A program made the position numbers and the translations under genes. From JBEBVQ01 sp037190845 (lineage in GTDB: Bacteria > Bacteroidota > Bacteroidia > Chitinophagales > Chitinophagaceae): DNA of 64,000 nucleotides. A model generated the notes under the pieces. That model searched no databases. It worked only from the letters and a program-made list of their open reading frames with translations, and was not told where the DNA came from. Each line of letters begins with the position of its first letter. Position 1 is the stretch's first letter. The stretch is taken from NCBI GenBank assembly GCA_037190845.1, contig JBBCJI010000023.1:1-64000 (forward strand). Direction: 5' to 3'. This document shows positions 19,848-27,760 of the stretch, piece by piece.

Positions 19848-21482
19848 ATGGGATTTTTGCATAAGCCTGAAAAATGTATTTTTTTATGGTTATTGTACGG
19901 TATGATCGTATTTGCCGGCTGCTCGGAGCCGCCTGAAAAGCAGCAGGATACCCGTCCTGCCGGTAATGGTATGCAGGACTGGAATGAAAGTATCCGTGGT
20001 AATTTCAGCGCACAGACAGGCGTGATCCTTGACAGTACTGAAATTGATTCTTTTCTGAACCTCTATACGGGATTCAGGGATTATGGAAATGATGTACACC
20101 GCTTCTATGAAGGACGCAATAATGCCTATGCCTGGTTTGAGGATGGCGAGCTGATCGAGCAGGCTCATAATCTCCTGAACAGGATACGGAACATCCGTGA
20201 TGAAGGAGTGATGCGGGAATTGCCCTACCAGCAACAACTGGACAGCCTGGTGCAGGATCATATGGGCCGTGCGGATAACATTGGTACGGAGCTGCTTCTT
20301 ACCAGCAGCTATTTTGCTTTTGCCCATACGGTATGGGAGGGAATGGACGATACGGCCGCCCGGTCCGTCCAGTGGTTCCTCCCCCGTAAGAAGGTGTCTT
20401 ATCAGGAATACCTGGATAGTATTCTGAAGGAGAACGGGGATGTGTTTTCCGGAGATGAGCCGGTTTACAGGCAGTATGAGCGCTTACGTACCTATCTGAA
20501 GCTGTACCGGCGGCTTACAGCCGTACCCTGGCCGGAGATCGTTCTGAGCCAGAGATCTATAAAGCCGGGCGATAGCACACCGGTGGTTGCGGCAATCAGG
20601 AAGCGCTTGTCTTTATTGGGAGATTTCTCCGGTGATACCACAGGGCATGTGTATGACGACTCGCTGAAAGAAGCAGTAGAGAATTTCCAGTACCGGCACG
20701 GATTGTCACAGGATGGTGTGATCGGGAAAGGAGTAGTAGCTGCAATGAATGTACCTGTTGCATCACGCATCTCGCAGATATTGGTGAATATGGAGCGGAG
20801 CCGCTGGGTTCCGGTTGAGGTCGCTTCCGACTACCTGATCGTGAATATTCCCGAATTCAGGCTGCATGTGTACCAGGAAGACAGCCTTATCTGGAGCTGT
20901 AATGTGGTAGTGGGGAAGGAAGTGCATAAGACGGTAGTATTCCATGGTGATGTTAAGTATGTAGTGTTCAGCCCTTATTGGAATGTGCCTCCGAGTATTG
21001 TACGTAATGAGGTTGTGCCGGGGATGCAGAAAAATAAAGATTACATAGCACGGCACAACATGGAGATCACCGGAAATCGCGGGGGATTGCCTGTAGTCCG
21101 GCAAAAGCCCGGTCCGCGTAATTCGCTGGGGCTTGTGAAGTTCCTTTTTCCCAACAGTTATAATATCTATCTCCACGATTCGCCAGCCAAATCCCTTTTT
21201 AACGAAGAATCCCGTGCATTCAGCCATGGCTGTATCCGTGTGTCGGAGCCTGAGCGGCTTGCCCAATTCTTATTACGTAAAGACGCAACGTGGACATCTG
21301 AAAAGATCCATGCGGCGATGCACTCAGGTAAGGAACAATATGTAACGCTGAAAGAGACCGTACCTGTATTTATCGCTTATTTTACAGCATTTATAGATCC
21401 CCGCGGGCAGATCCATTTCCGGAATGACATTTATAACCGGGATGGGCGCATGGCGGAAATGCTGATGCAGCAGGGACGGTAG
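19848..21482 (+). CDS. L,D-transpeptidase (YcbB/LdtD-like lipoprotein) with peptidoglycan-binding domain
   Basis: This enzyme makes or edits peptidoglycan cross-links in the periplasm using a catalytic Cys. The 544-residue protein has a lipobox (FAGC, about residue 25), the YcbB N-terminal region (NAYAWFEDGELIEQAHNLL), a peptidoglycan-binding domain (about 240-300, FQYRHGLSQDGVIG) and a YkuD domain with the catalytic SHGCIRV (Cys near residue 461). All catalytic residues look intact. It stands alone between two repeat-rich gaps that carry MITE-like elements, so it may sit on a segment prone to rearrangement. Confidence 0.93.
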   Translation: MGFLHKPEKCIFLWLLYGMIVFAGCSEPPEKQQDTRPAGNGMQDWNESIRGNFSAQTGVILDSTEIDSFLNLYTGFRDYGNDVHRFYEGRNNAYAWFEDGELIEQAHNLLNRIRNIRDEGVMRELPYQQQLDSLVQDHMGRADNIGTELLLTSSYFAFAHTVWEGMDDTAARSVQWFLPRKKVSYQEYLDSILKENGDVFSGDEPVYRQYERLRTYLKLYRRLTAVPWPEIVLSQRSIKPGDSTPVVAAIRKRLSLLGDFSGDTTGHVYDDSLKEAVENFQYRHGLSQDGVIGKGVVAAMNVPVASRISQILVNMERSRWVPVEVASDYLIVNIPEFRLHVYQEDSLIWSCNVVVGKEVHKTVVFHGDVKYVVFSPYWNVPPSIVRNEVVPGMQKNKDYIARHNMEITGNRGGLPVVRQKPGPRNSLGLVKFLFPNSYNIYLHDSPAKSLFNEESRAFSHGCIRVSEPERLAQFLLRKDATWTSEKIHAAMHSGKEQYVTLKETVPVFIAYFTAFIDPRGQIHFRNDIYNRDGRMAEMLMQQGR

Positions 21483-21504
21483 GGGTATCCGTGTATAGTA
21501 GCCT

Positions 21505-21553
21505 GATCGTATAGTGTGGTGAAACATCTCCCTCACTCCCTTTTCGGGGATGG
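21505..21553. repeat. REP-like palindromic repeat, partial copy
   Basis: The sequence GTGAAACATCTCCCTCACTC followed by CCCTTTTCGGGGA matches the inverse of the AGGGATGTTTCAC and CTCCCTTTGAAGGGAG words of the copy at 21810-21888. As with copy 1, it directly precedes a MITE-like left end. Confidence 0.5.
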
Positions 21554-21556
21554 ACG

Positions 21557-22075
21557 ATATACGAGTTGGGACAAACTTTGTTAATAATGTTTTGCGACAT
21601 CTGGTGCTGCCCGGAGTGGCAATCCCTCCGAACAACTACTCCGTCATCCAGAATGGAGCGGAGCGGAATGAAGGATCTCACGTAATATTGGATAGCCCTA
21701 CATTTCATGAAATCCTTCGCTCCATTGCATTTCGCTGCCAATGAAAAGTTTATAATGAATTGATTTTGAGCAATCATTTTCTTACCGTGTATGAAAAGGA
21801 ATACCCGCTGGTCGTCTCCCTTTGAAGGGAGAACGTGAGGGATGTTTCACCAACAGCCCCCTCTATCCCACTTCAATGGGGGACGACCACGCCATGCCAT
21901 CACAGTACTGCGTTCATTTCTTGTTATTTCCCCTTTCATTAAGGGCAACTTATGAATAACTCTGGATGACATCATGATACCGAAATACACCGACTCCAAA
22001 AATCACTATGCATTAATTATTAAGAGGCCTATAAAATAATATCTGATTCCTGCCGCTTGTCCCAACTGATATATA
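21557..22075. mobile_element. MITE-like element, copy 2 (519 bp, nested)
   Basis: It has the same ends as copy 1: ATATACGAGTTGGGACAA on the left and TTGTCCCAACTGATATATA on the right. The left 190 bases align well with copy 1 (for instance ACTCCGTCATCCAGAAT and GAATGAAGGATCTCACGTAAT). The extra length includes the REP-like hairpin at 21810-21888, so this looks like an element interrupted by another repeat. No gene is seen in 21483-22138. Confidence 0.6.
21810..21888. repeat. REP-like palindromic repeat, full hairpin copy inside the MITE-like element
   Basis: The ends GGTCGTCTCCC and GGGGGACGACC are inverted, and each arm contains its own small palindrome (CTCCCTTTGAAGGGAG on the left). The middle has GAGGGATGTTTCACC. 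The same words recur at 38258-38375. Confidence 0.6.
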
Positions 22076-22081
22076 ATTATC

Positions 22082-22113
22082 AAAAATTAAGGGCCGGCCC
22101 TGCGGCCAGCCCT
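22082..22113 (-). terminator. Rho-independent terminator of the YCF48-like gene
   Basis: On the minus strand a 10-bp G+C-rich stem (22113-22104 with 22099-22090, one G-T pair) and a CTGC loop are followed by TTAATTTTTG. It lies 25 bases beyond the stop at 22139. Confidence 0.75.
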
Positions 22114-22138
22114 ATGGTGATAGGTTTTTACCGGTTGT

Positions 22139-23545
22139 TTATTTTTGAATGACCAGCTTACCCATTCCGGTTACTGTGGCATTTTCTCTTGTCTGTATCA
22201 GATAGATGCCATTTGTCAGGGGCGTGACATCCACAGTGGCTGTCGTCCCGGCAGTAGTTGTCCGGATAATCTCCCGGCCGGAAATATCCAGTATAGTGAT
22301 GGCGCTGCCGGGACGGGTATGTTCCACAGTCACAAGGTTGCCGGCAGGATTGGGATAGAACCGGAGCGTATTGGACAATTGCCCGGGCGTAACGATACCG
22401 GATCCGGGTATATCAATAGTCACACATCTGCTCAGTTGCTCACATCCACGCGCCTTCACCTTTACAGCATAGCGCCCGCTTGCTTGCGGTGTATACGTTT
22501 TGCCGGTAGCGCCTGAAATGTCTGAATTATCAGCGCAATTCACCCACTGATAAGCAGCATTATCGGCATAGGCGGAGAGCTGGTTGCCGGTCTGTACCAG
22601 TGAATCCGAAAGCAGGCTGCAGTTGGTGTACCTGTACACCCGGCCAGAGTCACCTACTGCGAATCCGAGAGCCGGCGAGGTGAAGTAGACACCCCTGAGC
22701 TCCGCCCCGGTTGACACACTCTGGTCTGTCCAGGTAGCGCCTGAGTCTGCAGAGTGAATAATCGTACCGGCCACACCCACTGCCCAGAACTGGCCGCCAC
22801 CCGCATGGGCAACGCTGATAAGGATATTCGTGGTCGGTACCGACACGGTGTTAAAGCCACTCCCGTCTGTTGTTCTCAATACTGTACCGAAGTGCCCTAC
22901 CGCTACCCCGATGTTATCTGTTGCCATGCGCATCTGATACAGATGGTCACCTCCCGGGGGAACCAATACCTGCCAGTTCGCACCGCCATTGGTTGTTTTG
23001 CCGATAATGCCATTATTGCCGCAGACAAAGGCTGTCTGGCCGTTCCGGATAGCCACTGATTGTATGAAATAGACTCCGTTACTCTGTTGTGTCCATGCTG
23101 CACCGCCGTTTGTTGTCCCGAATATCTCGTGTCCGCCGACCCAGCCGGTATTTTCGTCAATAAACTGAATATCATTCAACCGGACATTGGGTTTTACATA
23201 TAACGTATCCCAGGATGCCCACTGGTTGGTCGTCTTAAAAACGACACCGTTGTCGTTTGGCATCCAGGAGATGGTGTCATGCAGAAAAAACAGGGAGGTG
23301 AGCGCCTGCCCGGGGAAAGCGAGCAGTGAATCCCAGGTACTACCGGCATCCCGGGAGCGAAACAGGATACTACCGTTTTTATACCCGATCATAAAGCAGG
23401 TCTGTTCATCATCGAGACAAGCGACCCGCTCAAATTGCACATCTTCCATTCCGGCAGGCGCCGTAACACGTTGCCAGGTCTGTGCAAACACACCGGAAAA
23501 GCCGGCCATGACCCAAATCAGGGATACTAATAAAAGTTTTTTCAT
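22139..23545 (-). CDS. Secreted YCF48-like beta-propeller protein with T9SS type A sorting domain
   Basis: The 468-residue protein has a signal peptide (MKKLLLVSLIWVMAGFSGVFA), then propeller blades with the YCF48/Ycf48-like words GWVGGHEIFGTTNGGAAW, VCGNNGIIGKTTNGGANW and AVGDSGRVYRYTN, a PKD-like or Ig-like stretch (about 325-390), and a C-terminal sorting domain (LRFYPNPAGNLVTVEH to GMGKLVIQK) that targets it to the type IX secretion system. An upstream in-frame start at 23611 would place 22 residues ahead of the signal peptide and is rejected. It is divergent from the LytS kinase gene and may be a target of that system. Function beyond surface display is unknown. Confidence 0.88.
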   Translation of the reverse strand: MKKLLLVSLIWVMAGFSGVFAQTWQRVTAPAGMEDVQFERVACLDDEQTCFMIGYKNGSILFRSRDAGSTWDSLLAFPGQALTSLFFLHDTISWMPNDNGVVFKTTNQWASWDTLYVKPNVRLNDIQFIDENTGWVGGHEIFGTTNGGAAWTQQSNGVYFIQSVAIRNGQTAFVCGNNGIIGKTTNGGANWQVLVPPGGDHLYQMRMATDNIGVAVGHFGTVLRTTDGSGFNTVSVPTTNILISVAHAGGGQFWAVGVAGTIIHSADSGATWTDQSVSTGAELRGVYFTSPALGFAVGDSGRVYRYTNCSLLSDSLVQTGNQLSAYADNAAYQWVNCADNSDISGATGKTYTPQASGRYAVKVKARGCEQLSRCVTIDIPGSGIVTPGQLSNTLRFYPNPAGNLVTVEHTRPGSAITILDISGREIIRTTTAGTTATVDVTPLTNGIYLIQTRENATVTGMGKLVIQK

Positions 23546-23601
23546 TGTTCTTTGATTTTGTGCATACAAAACTCGTAAGCCATGGTTGGACTTTTTTTCT
23601 C

Positions 23602-23716
23602 CTTTTACCAAACCCCGGGATAAATTGACAAAACCCGCCGATGGATTTACGAAGATGCGATATAAACCCGGCAGGCAATTTTATAGAACCGGAATGCAGT
23701 TTGGTAAAACGGTAAT
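23602..23716 (+). promoter_or_regulatory. Phased direct-repeat array, candidate LytTR operator
   Basis: The word AACC(C/G)G recurs at 23611, 23632, 23665, 23687 and, as AACGG, at 23708. The steps are 21, 33, 22 and 21 bases, which are whole helical turns. LytTR-family regulators bind pairs of direct repeats about 21 bases apart, and the LytTR regulator of this locus is encoded just downstream. The copy AACGGTAAT matches the published LytTR half-site pattern at all but one position. The last copy lies just upstream of the -33 region of the -7 box at 23737. The link to the regulator is inference. Confidence 0.5.
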
Positions 23717-23736
23717 GAGCAGCTTCCTATTAAAGC

Positions 23737-23744
23737 TATCTTTG
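23737..23744 (+). promoter_or_regulatory. -7 promoter box of the LytS-type kinase gene (TATCTTTG)
   Basis: An exact TAnnTTTG match 19 bases before the TTG start. No TTTG at the ideal -33 position is seen, consistent with a promoter that needs an activator. Confidence 0.6.
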
Positions 23745-23763
23745 TTTCTCTACCTGCCATATC

Positions 23764-26667
23764 TTGAAGATCAATACGGTGATATATGCCCTTGTTGTGC
23801 TGGCGTGCTGCTACCCGGCCCTGGGGCAGTATCCATATTACTTTGAGCTGAACCGGAAACACGGACTGCCATCCAATAACGTTTATAACATCATGCAAGA
23901 CCGGCAGGGATTTATCTGGCTGGCTACTGACGAAGGGTTAAGCCGGTATGACGGTTCCTCATTCGTGACCTACAGGTCGGACGAACAGACGTCCGTCGGG
24001 GGGAGCTGTATCCGGGAAGACCGGTATGGACGTATCTGGTACGAAAACTTCGACGGGTACCTGTATTACGTAGCAGACGACAGCCTGAAACATCTCCGGC
24101 ATCATAATAATCTACTGTCCTATACCCCATTTGGACTGAATGACCAGCATCTTTTTGTTGTCGGGCAAAATGGCATAGATGTTTTTGATCTCGAAAGCCT
24201 GGCGCTGGTCCGGACATTTCATATACCTTTTGTTGACAAAGCAGAGCATGCCTCCTGTGGAAGCGATGGTTTTTTCCTGATCGCAAACGATGTGATACAT
24301 AAGATCGACCGTTCACTAAAGCTCACTTCCAGCGCATGGCCCAAGGACCGGAACGAACGGATCAAACAGATTTACCCCTGTGGAACGGATGTCTATGTGA
24401 TCTCGAAGCATAATGAGCATAACACGCTTTATCTCCTTGACCGGAATATGGCGCTGAAAAAAACATACCGGATACCACATCCGGAGTTTATACAATACAG
24501 TCACTACCTTGATCAGCGTGTCTGGATCCATACGACGGACGGCAGCTATGCATACACGCTGGATCATGATGCGCCCAACAGCGTGGATTCTTTTTTCCGG
24601 GGAAAGAACATATCGGGTATGTTCAGAGACCGGCAGGGTAATTACTGGTTCACCACCATCGGAGAAGGTGTTTTTATTGTACCGGACTTGCAGAACCGTG
24701 TATACCTGTTCCGCGACAACCCGCCGGCCCGGATGATACCCTCCGGGAAAGGGTTCCTGATAGGCACGCAAAACGGATATCTTGTAAAAACAGACCGGTT
24801 CTTCCGGGAGCGGGATATAGTGAGCGCAACCCCGGGGAAGGCGGGTATTTACTATCTGTATACGAATGATACCGGTAATAACGTATTCTATTCTTCGCGT
24901 GGGTTTTCCCGATACTCCGTCAACAATTTTTCCGCACCACAGCATTATATAATCGCGGTAAAAAGCATCGTACAGGTAGATGCAAAATATTACGCCATCG
25001 CAGCAAACGGCTTCTGCGCCTTACTGTTAAATCCCTCAGCGCCCGCCGGGATACAATCACCCTGGGATACGGTTTTCACGGACAAAAGGCATGAGGAATA
25101 TAATGATATTGCCTTCCTGGAAAAAAACATCCGGGGGAAATCAATTACGTACGACAGAAAAGAAAACAGGATTATCTGTGCATCCAGCGTAGGTATATCC
25201 GTGATTACGCCTCATAGCGCCCACAGGATTAAAAACAGAGAAAAAGACTTCCATGCAGTATCGGTAGTTGCACATAACAGCGCCATATATGCCCTGGAAA
25301 CTACAGGAAGATTGTACTGTATCACCGGCCGGGATCATTTCGAACCACTCAGCACGAAACCCGGATTCCCGCAAGGAGATATGCTTCTGATGAAAATGAT
25401 CGACGGACATCTTTATTTTTCGGACTCCCGGAGACTGTACCGGTATGACCCTGCGACGGAGCAGACCAGAACATTCGATATTGACCTGTCTCCCTACGGC
25501 ATCAGCGATATACTCAGGCGTGACAGTTCGGTACTGATCGTTACCGGATCCGGAGTTATAGAAACAGGAGACCAGCCCCCGGAAAAAGATAAAAGCAATG
25601 CGCTCTTTCATATTAACGACATTACGGTAAACGATAAAAAAGTAAATGCAGCACAACTGACGCAGTTGAGGTACCGGGAAAACAACATAGCCGTTAACTT
25701 CTCGGTGCTGGATTTCGGTTCCGGAAGCCCACCACCCGTTTTTTACAGACTGAGTAACGGAGGCTGGAAAGAAATCCCCCCCGGCACCCGCTCACTGAGA
25801 TTTCCCGCATTGGCGCCGGGCCGGGATTCTCTCATTTTCAGGGTCGGGGAACAAATAATGCCAGACACTATCCGGTTTAATATTGATACACCCTTCTGGA
25901 ACAAATGGTGGTTTTATCTTGCCGGCTTCATCATCGTTTCCGGCGCCGGTTATGCTTATTACAGGAACCTGCTGCGCAGAAAGCTGCGGCAGTTACAGTT
26001 TCTGAATGAAAAGCTGCAGTTGGAGCAGACACTGGGAAAATCCATGCTGGCTTCCATCCGGGCACAGATGAACCCTCACTTCTTTTACAATGCCCTGAAT
26101 ACCATACAAGCCTATATCTTTACCAGCGACAAGGCAAAGGCCACCAGCTTCCTGGCGAAATTTTCCCGGCTGACGCGTATGATCCTCGAAATGTCGGAAA
26201 AAGAAACCATAACCCTGGATGAAGAGATCGAGGCCCTGACTTTATACCTGGAGCTGGAGCAGATGCGTTTCAAAGAAGAATTTACCTATACGATCCAGAC
26301 ACATGGTATGATACATACGGAAACCGTCGAACTGCCGTCCATGATCATTCAGCCATATGTCGAAAATGCTGTCAAGCACGGGCTGCTGCACAAGGAGGGA
26401 GACAAAAATGTGGAAGTCAGCTTTCAACAGCTTCCGGAGCATCTGCTGGTAATGATTGAGGATAACGGTATCGGGAGGAAACGTTCGGAGGCGCTCAACA
26501 AGATCAAAAGGGAGAAATACCAGTCATTCGCAACCCGTGCCAATGAGAAGCGGCTGGAGTTGCTAAACAGCGGCAGGAAAGAAAAAGTAGTTGTCCGCAC
26601 TACAGACAAAATGAATGACAATGGCATCCCTGCAGGTACAAAAGTCGAATTGTTCATACCCATATAA
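23764..26667 (+). CDS. Two-component regulator propeller / LytS-type sensor histidine kinase
   Basis: The 967-residue protein has a signal peptide (to about residue 22), a large periplasmic propeller region of reg_prop type (RKHGLPSNNVYNIMQDRQGFIW, then blades to about 640), a Y_Y_Y domain (about 650-710), one membrane helix (about 716-738), and a LytS-type kinase core with His near residue 772 in QMNPHFFYNALN and the N box QPYVENAVKHG. The start is TTG at 23764 (TTG-KINTVIYALV gives a good signal peptide); a GTG five codons on is the alternative. The regulator gene follows after one base. The ligand is unknown; it is not linked to a polysaccharide utilisation locus here. Confidence 0.92.
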   Translation: MKINTVIYALVVLACCYPALGQYPYYFELNRKHGLPSNNVYNIMQDRQGFIWLATDEGLSRYDGSSFVTYRSDEQTSVGGSCIREDRYGRIWYENFDGYLYYVADDSLKHLRHHNNLLSYTPFGLNDQHLFVVGQNGIDVFDLESLALVRTFHIPFVDKAEHASCGSDGFFLIANDVIHKIDRSLKLTSSAWPKDRNERIKQIYPCGTDVYVISKHNEHNTLYLLDRNMALKKTYRIPHPEFIQYSHYLDQRVWIHTTDGSYAYTLDHDAPNSVDSFFRGKNISGMFRDRQGNYWFTTIGEGVFIVPDLQNRVYLFRDNPPARMIPSGKGFLIGTQNGYLVKTDRFFRERDIVSATPGKAGIYYLYTNDTGNNVFYSSRGFSRYSVNNFSAPQHYIIAVKSIVQVDAKYYAIAANGFCALLLNPSAPAGIQSPWDTVFTDKRHEEYNDIAFLEKNIRGKSITYDRKENRIICASSVGISVITPHSAHRIKNREKDFHAVSVVAHNSAIYALETTGRLYCITGRDHFEPLSTKPGFPQGDMLLMKMIDGHLYFSDSRRLYRYDPATEQTRTFDIDLSPYGISDILRRDSSVLIVTGSGVIETGDQPPEKDKSNALFHINDITVNDKKVNAAQLTQLRYRENNIAVNFSVLDFGSGSPPPVFYRLSNGGWKEIPPGTRSLRFPALAPGRDSLIFRVGEQIMPDTIRFNIDTPFWNKWWFYLAGFIIVSGAGYAYYRNLLRRKLRQLQFLNEKLQLEQTLGKSMLASIRAQMNPHFFYNALNTIQAYIFTSDKAKATSFLAKFSRLTRMILEMSEKETITLDEEIEALTLYLELEQMRFKEEFTYTIQTHGMIHTETVELPSMIIQPYVENAVKHGLLHKEGDKNVEVSFQQLPEHLLVMIEDNGIGRKRSEALNKIKREKYQSFATRANEKRLELLNSGRKEKVVVRTTDKMNDNGIPAGTKVELFIPI

Positions 26668-26668
26668 T

Positions 26669-27412
26669 ATGTACACAGCAGTTATTATAGACGACGAAGA
26701 AATGGCCAGAGTGTTGCTCCAGGAAATGATCCGGGAATATACCCCTGATATTATCGTTACAGAAACCTGCAAAAGCCTGTCCGAAGGCGTAAAAGCGATC
26801 CGGAAATACAGTCCTGACATCGTTTTCCTGGATATAGAGATGCCGGGGCACAGCGGCTTGGAATTGCTGGACTTCTTTAATGAGGAAGAAATCACATTTT
26901 CCATCATTTTCGTTACGGCATACAACCTGTATGCCATTCAGGCACTGAAGCTGTCGGCAGTAGACTATCTGCTGAAACCTATTGAAGCAACTGCGCTCAA
27001 AGAAGCAGTTGACCGCTATGAAAAAAATAAAATCCGGCAGCAGTATGCCGTACTGAAAGATAATCTGGCCGGTACCCGGCCGAAAAAAATCGGACTGGCC
27101 ACGCTCAATGCGATCTCTTTTGTAGAAATAGACAATATCCTGTTTTTTGAGGCTGAAGGCGCTTACACAAAAGTGATCATGAAAGAAGGAGATCCCCTCA
27201 CTGTCAGCCGGGGATTAAAAAACTTTGAACGTACACTTGCGGGGAATCCGGACTTTTTCCGCTGCCATAAATCATATCTCGTAAATGTCCGGCACATTAC
27301 AGGTTATATTAAGACCGACGGCGGCTATCTTGTGGTCGATAAAATACACCGGATTTCCGTTGCCGCCGACAAGCTGGAAACGTTACTCAAAAAAACGGGA
27401 CAACATTTATAA
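26669..27412 (+). CDS. LytTR-family response regulator
   Basis: The 247-residue regulator has a receiver domain (IIDDEEMAR at the start, phospho-acceptor Asp near residue 53 in IVFLDIEMPG, Lys in YLLKPIEATAL) and a LytTR DNA-binding domain from about residue 135 (FVEIDNILFFEAEGAYTKV, then FFRCHKSYLVNVRHITGY). The ATG at 26669 is chosen since MYTAVIIDDE is the standard start; a longer frame overlaps the kinase gene. The spacing of one base to the kinase stop makes them a pair. LytTR proteins bind direct repeats about 21 bases apart, as seen upstream of the operon. Confidence 0.95.
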   Translation: MYTAVIIDDEEMARVLLQEMIREYTPDIIVTETCKSLSEGVKAIRKYSPDIVFLDIEMPGHSGLELLDFFNEEEITFSIIFVTAYNLYAIQALKLSAVDYLLKPIEATALKEAVDRYEKNKIRQQYAVLKDNLAGTRPKKIGLATLNAISFVEIDNILFFEAEGAYTKVIMKEGDPLTVSRGLKNFERTLAGNPDFFRCHKSYLVNVRHITGYIKTDGGYLVVDKIHRISVAADKLETLLKKTGQHL

Positions 27413-27445
27413 TTAGTCAACCCTTAAAAAGTCAATGCTGCCATA

Positions 27446-27556
27446 AGATCCCGGGTCAAGCCCGGGATGACATAGTAGACAGATTCATATTCAGTACGCT
27501 TAACGGACGTGACCAGCCAATAACCACTTTGTCATGGCGGCCTTGAGCCGCCATCT
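27446..27556. repeat. Inverted pair of REP-like palindromes in the rpsA downstream gap
   Basis: The left unit (27446-27472) has core CCCGGGTCAAGCCCGGG and ends in ATGACA. The right unit (27530-27556) is the same pattern inverted with a different stem (GGCGGCCTTGAGCCGCC, starting TGTCAT). The word ATTCAGTACG occurs once inside the interval and once just after it. The stems differ but keep pairing, which points to selection on structure. The rest of 27413-27760 is A+T-rich, without a gene, apart from the rpsA terminator. Confidence 0.6.
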
Positions 27557-27690
27557 CATTCAGTACGTGGGTCTATAAGTGCAGGATTTTCTTTATGCAC
27601 ACGAAAATCTTGCAATTTTTCTCGTCCAATATTTTGAGTATATAACTAGCAGGTAATTCATTAAATCGTTTTTAAGGGCCGACTAATTAG

Positions 27691-27726
27691 AAAAGAAAAA
27701 GCCGTCTCGGAAATCAGAGACGGCTT
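27691..27726 (-). terminator. Rho-independent terminator of rpsA
   Basis: A 10-bp stem (27699-27708 with 27717-27726) is followed on the minus strand by a T-rich run (TTTTTCTTTT). It lies 35 bases past the rpsA stop. Confidence 0.85.
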
Positions 27727-27760
27727 CTGTAAATGATTGAATCGTTAGCAGGGTAAGTTA

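Noticed and set aside
19264..22138. Short open frames inside the MITE-like elements
   Set aside because: They are brief, differ between the two copies and have no start or composition typical of genes.
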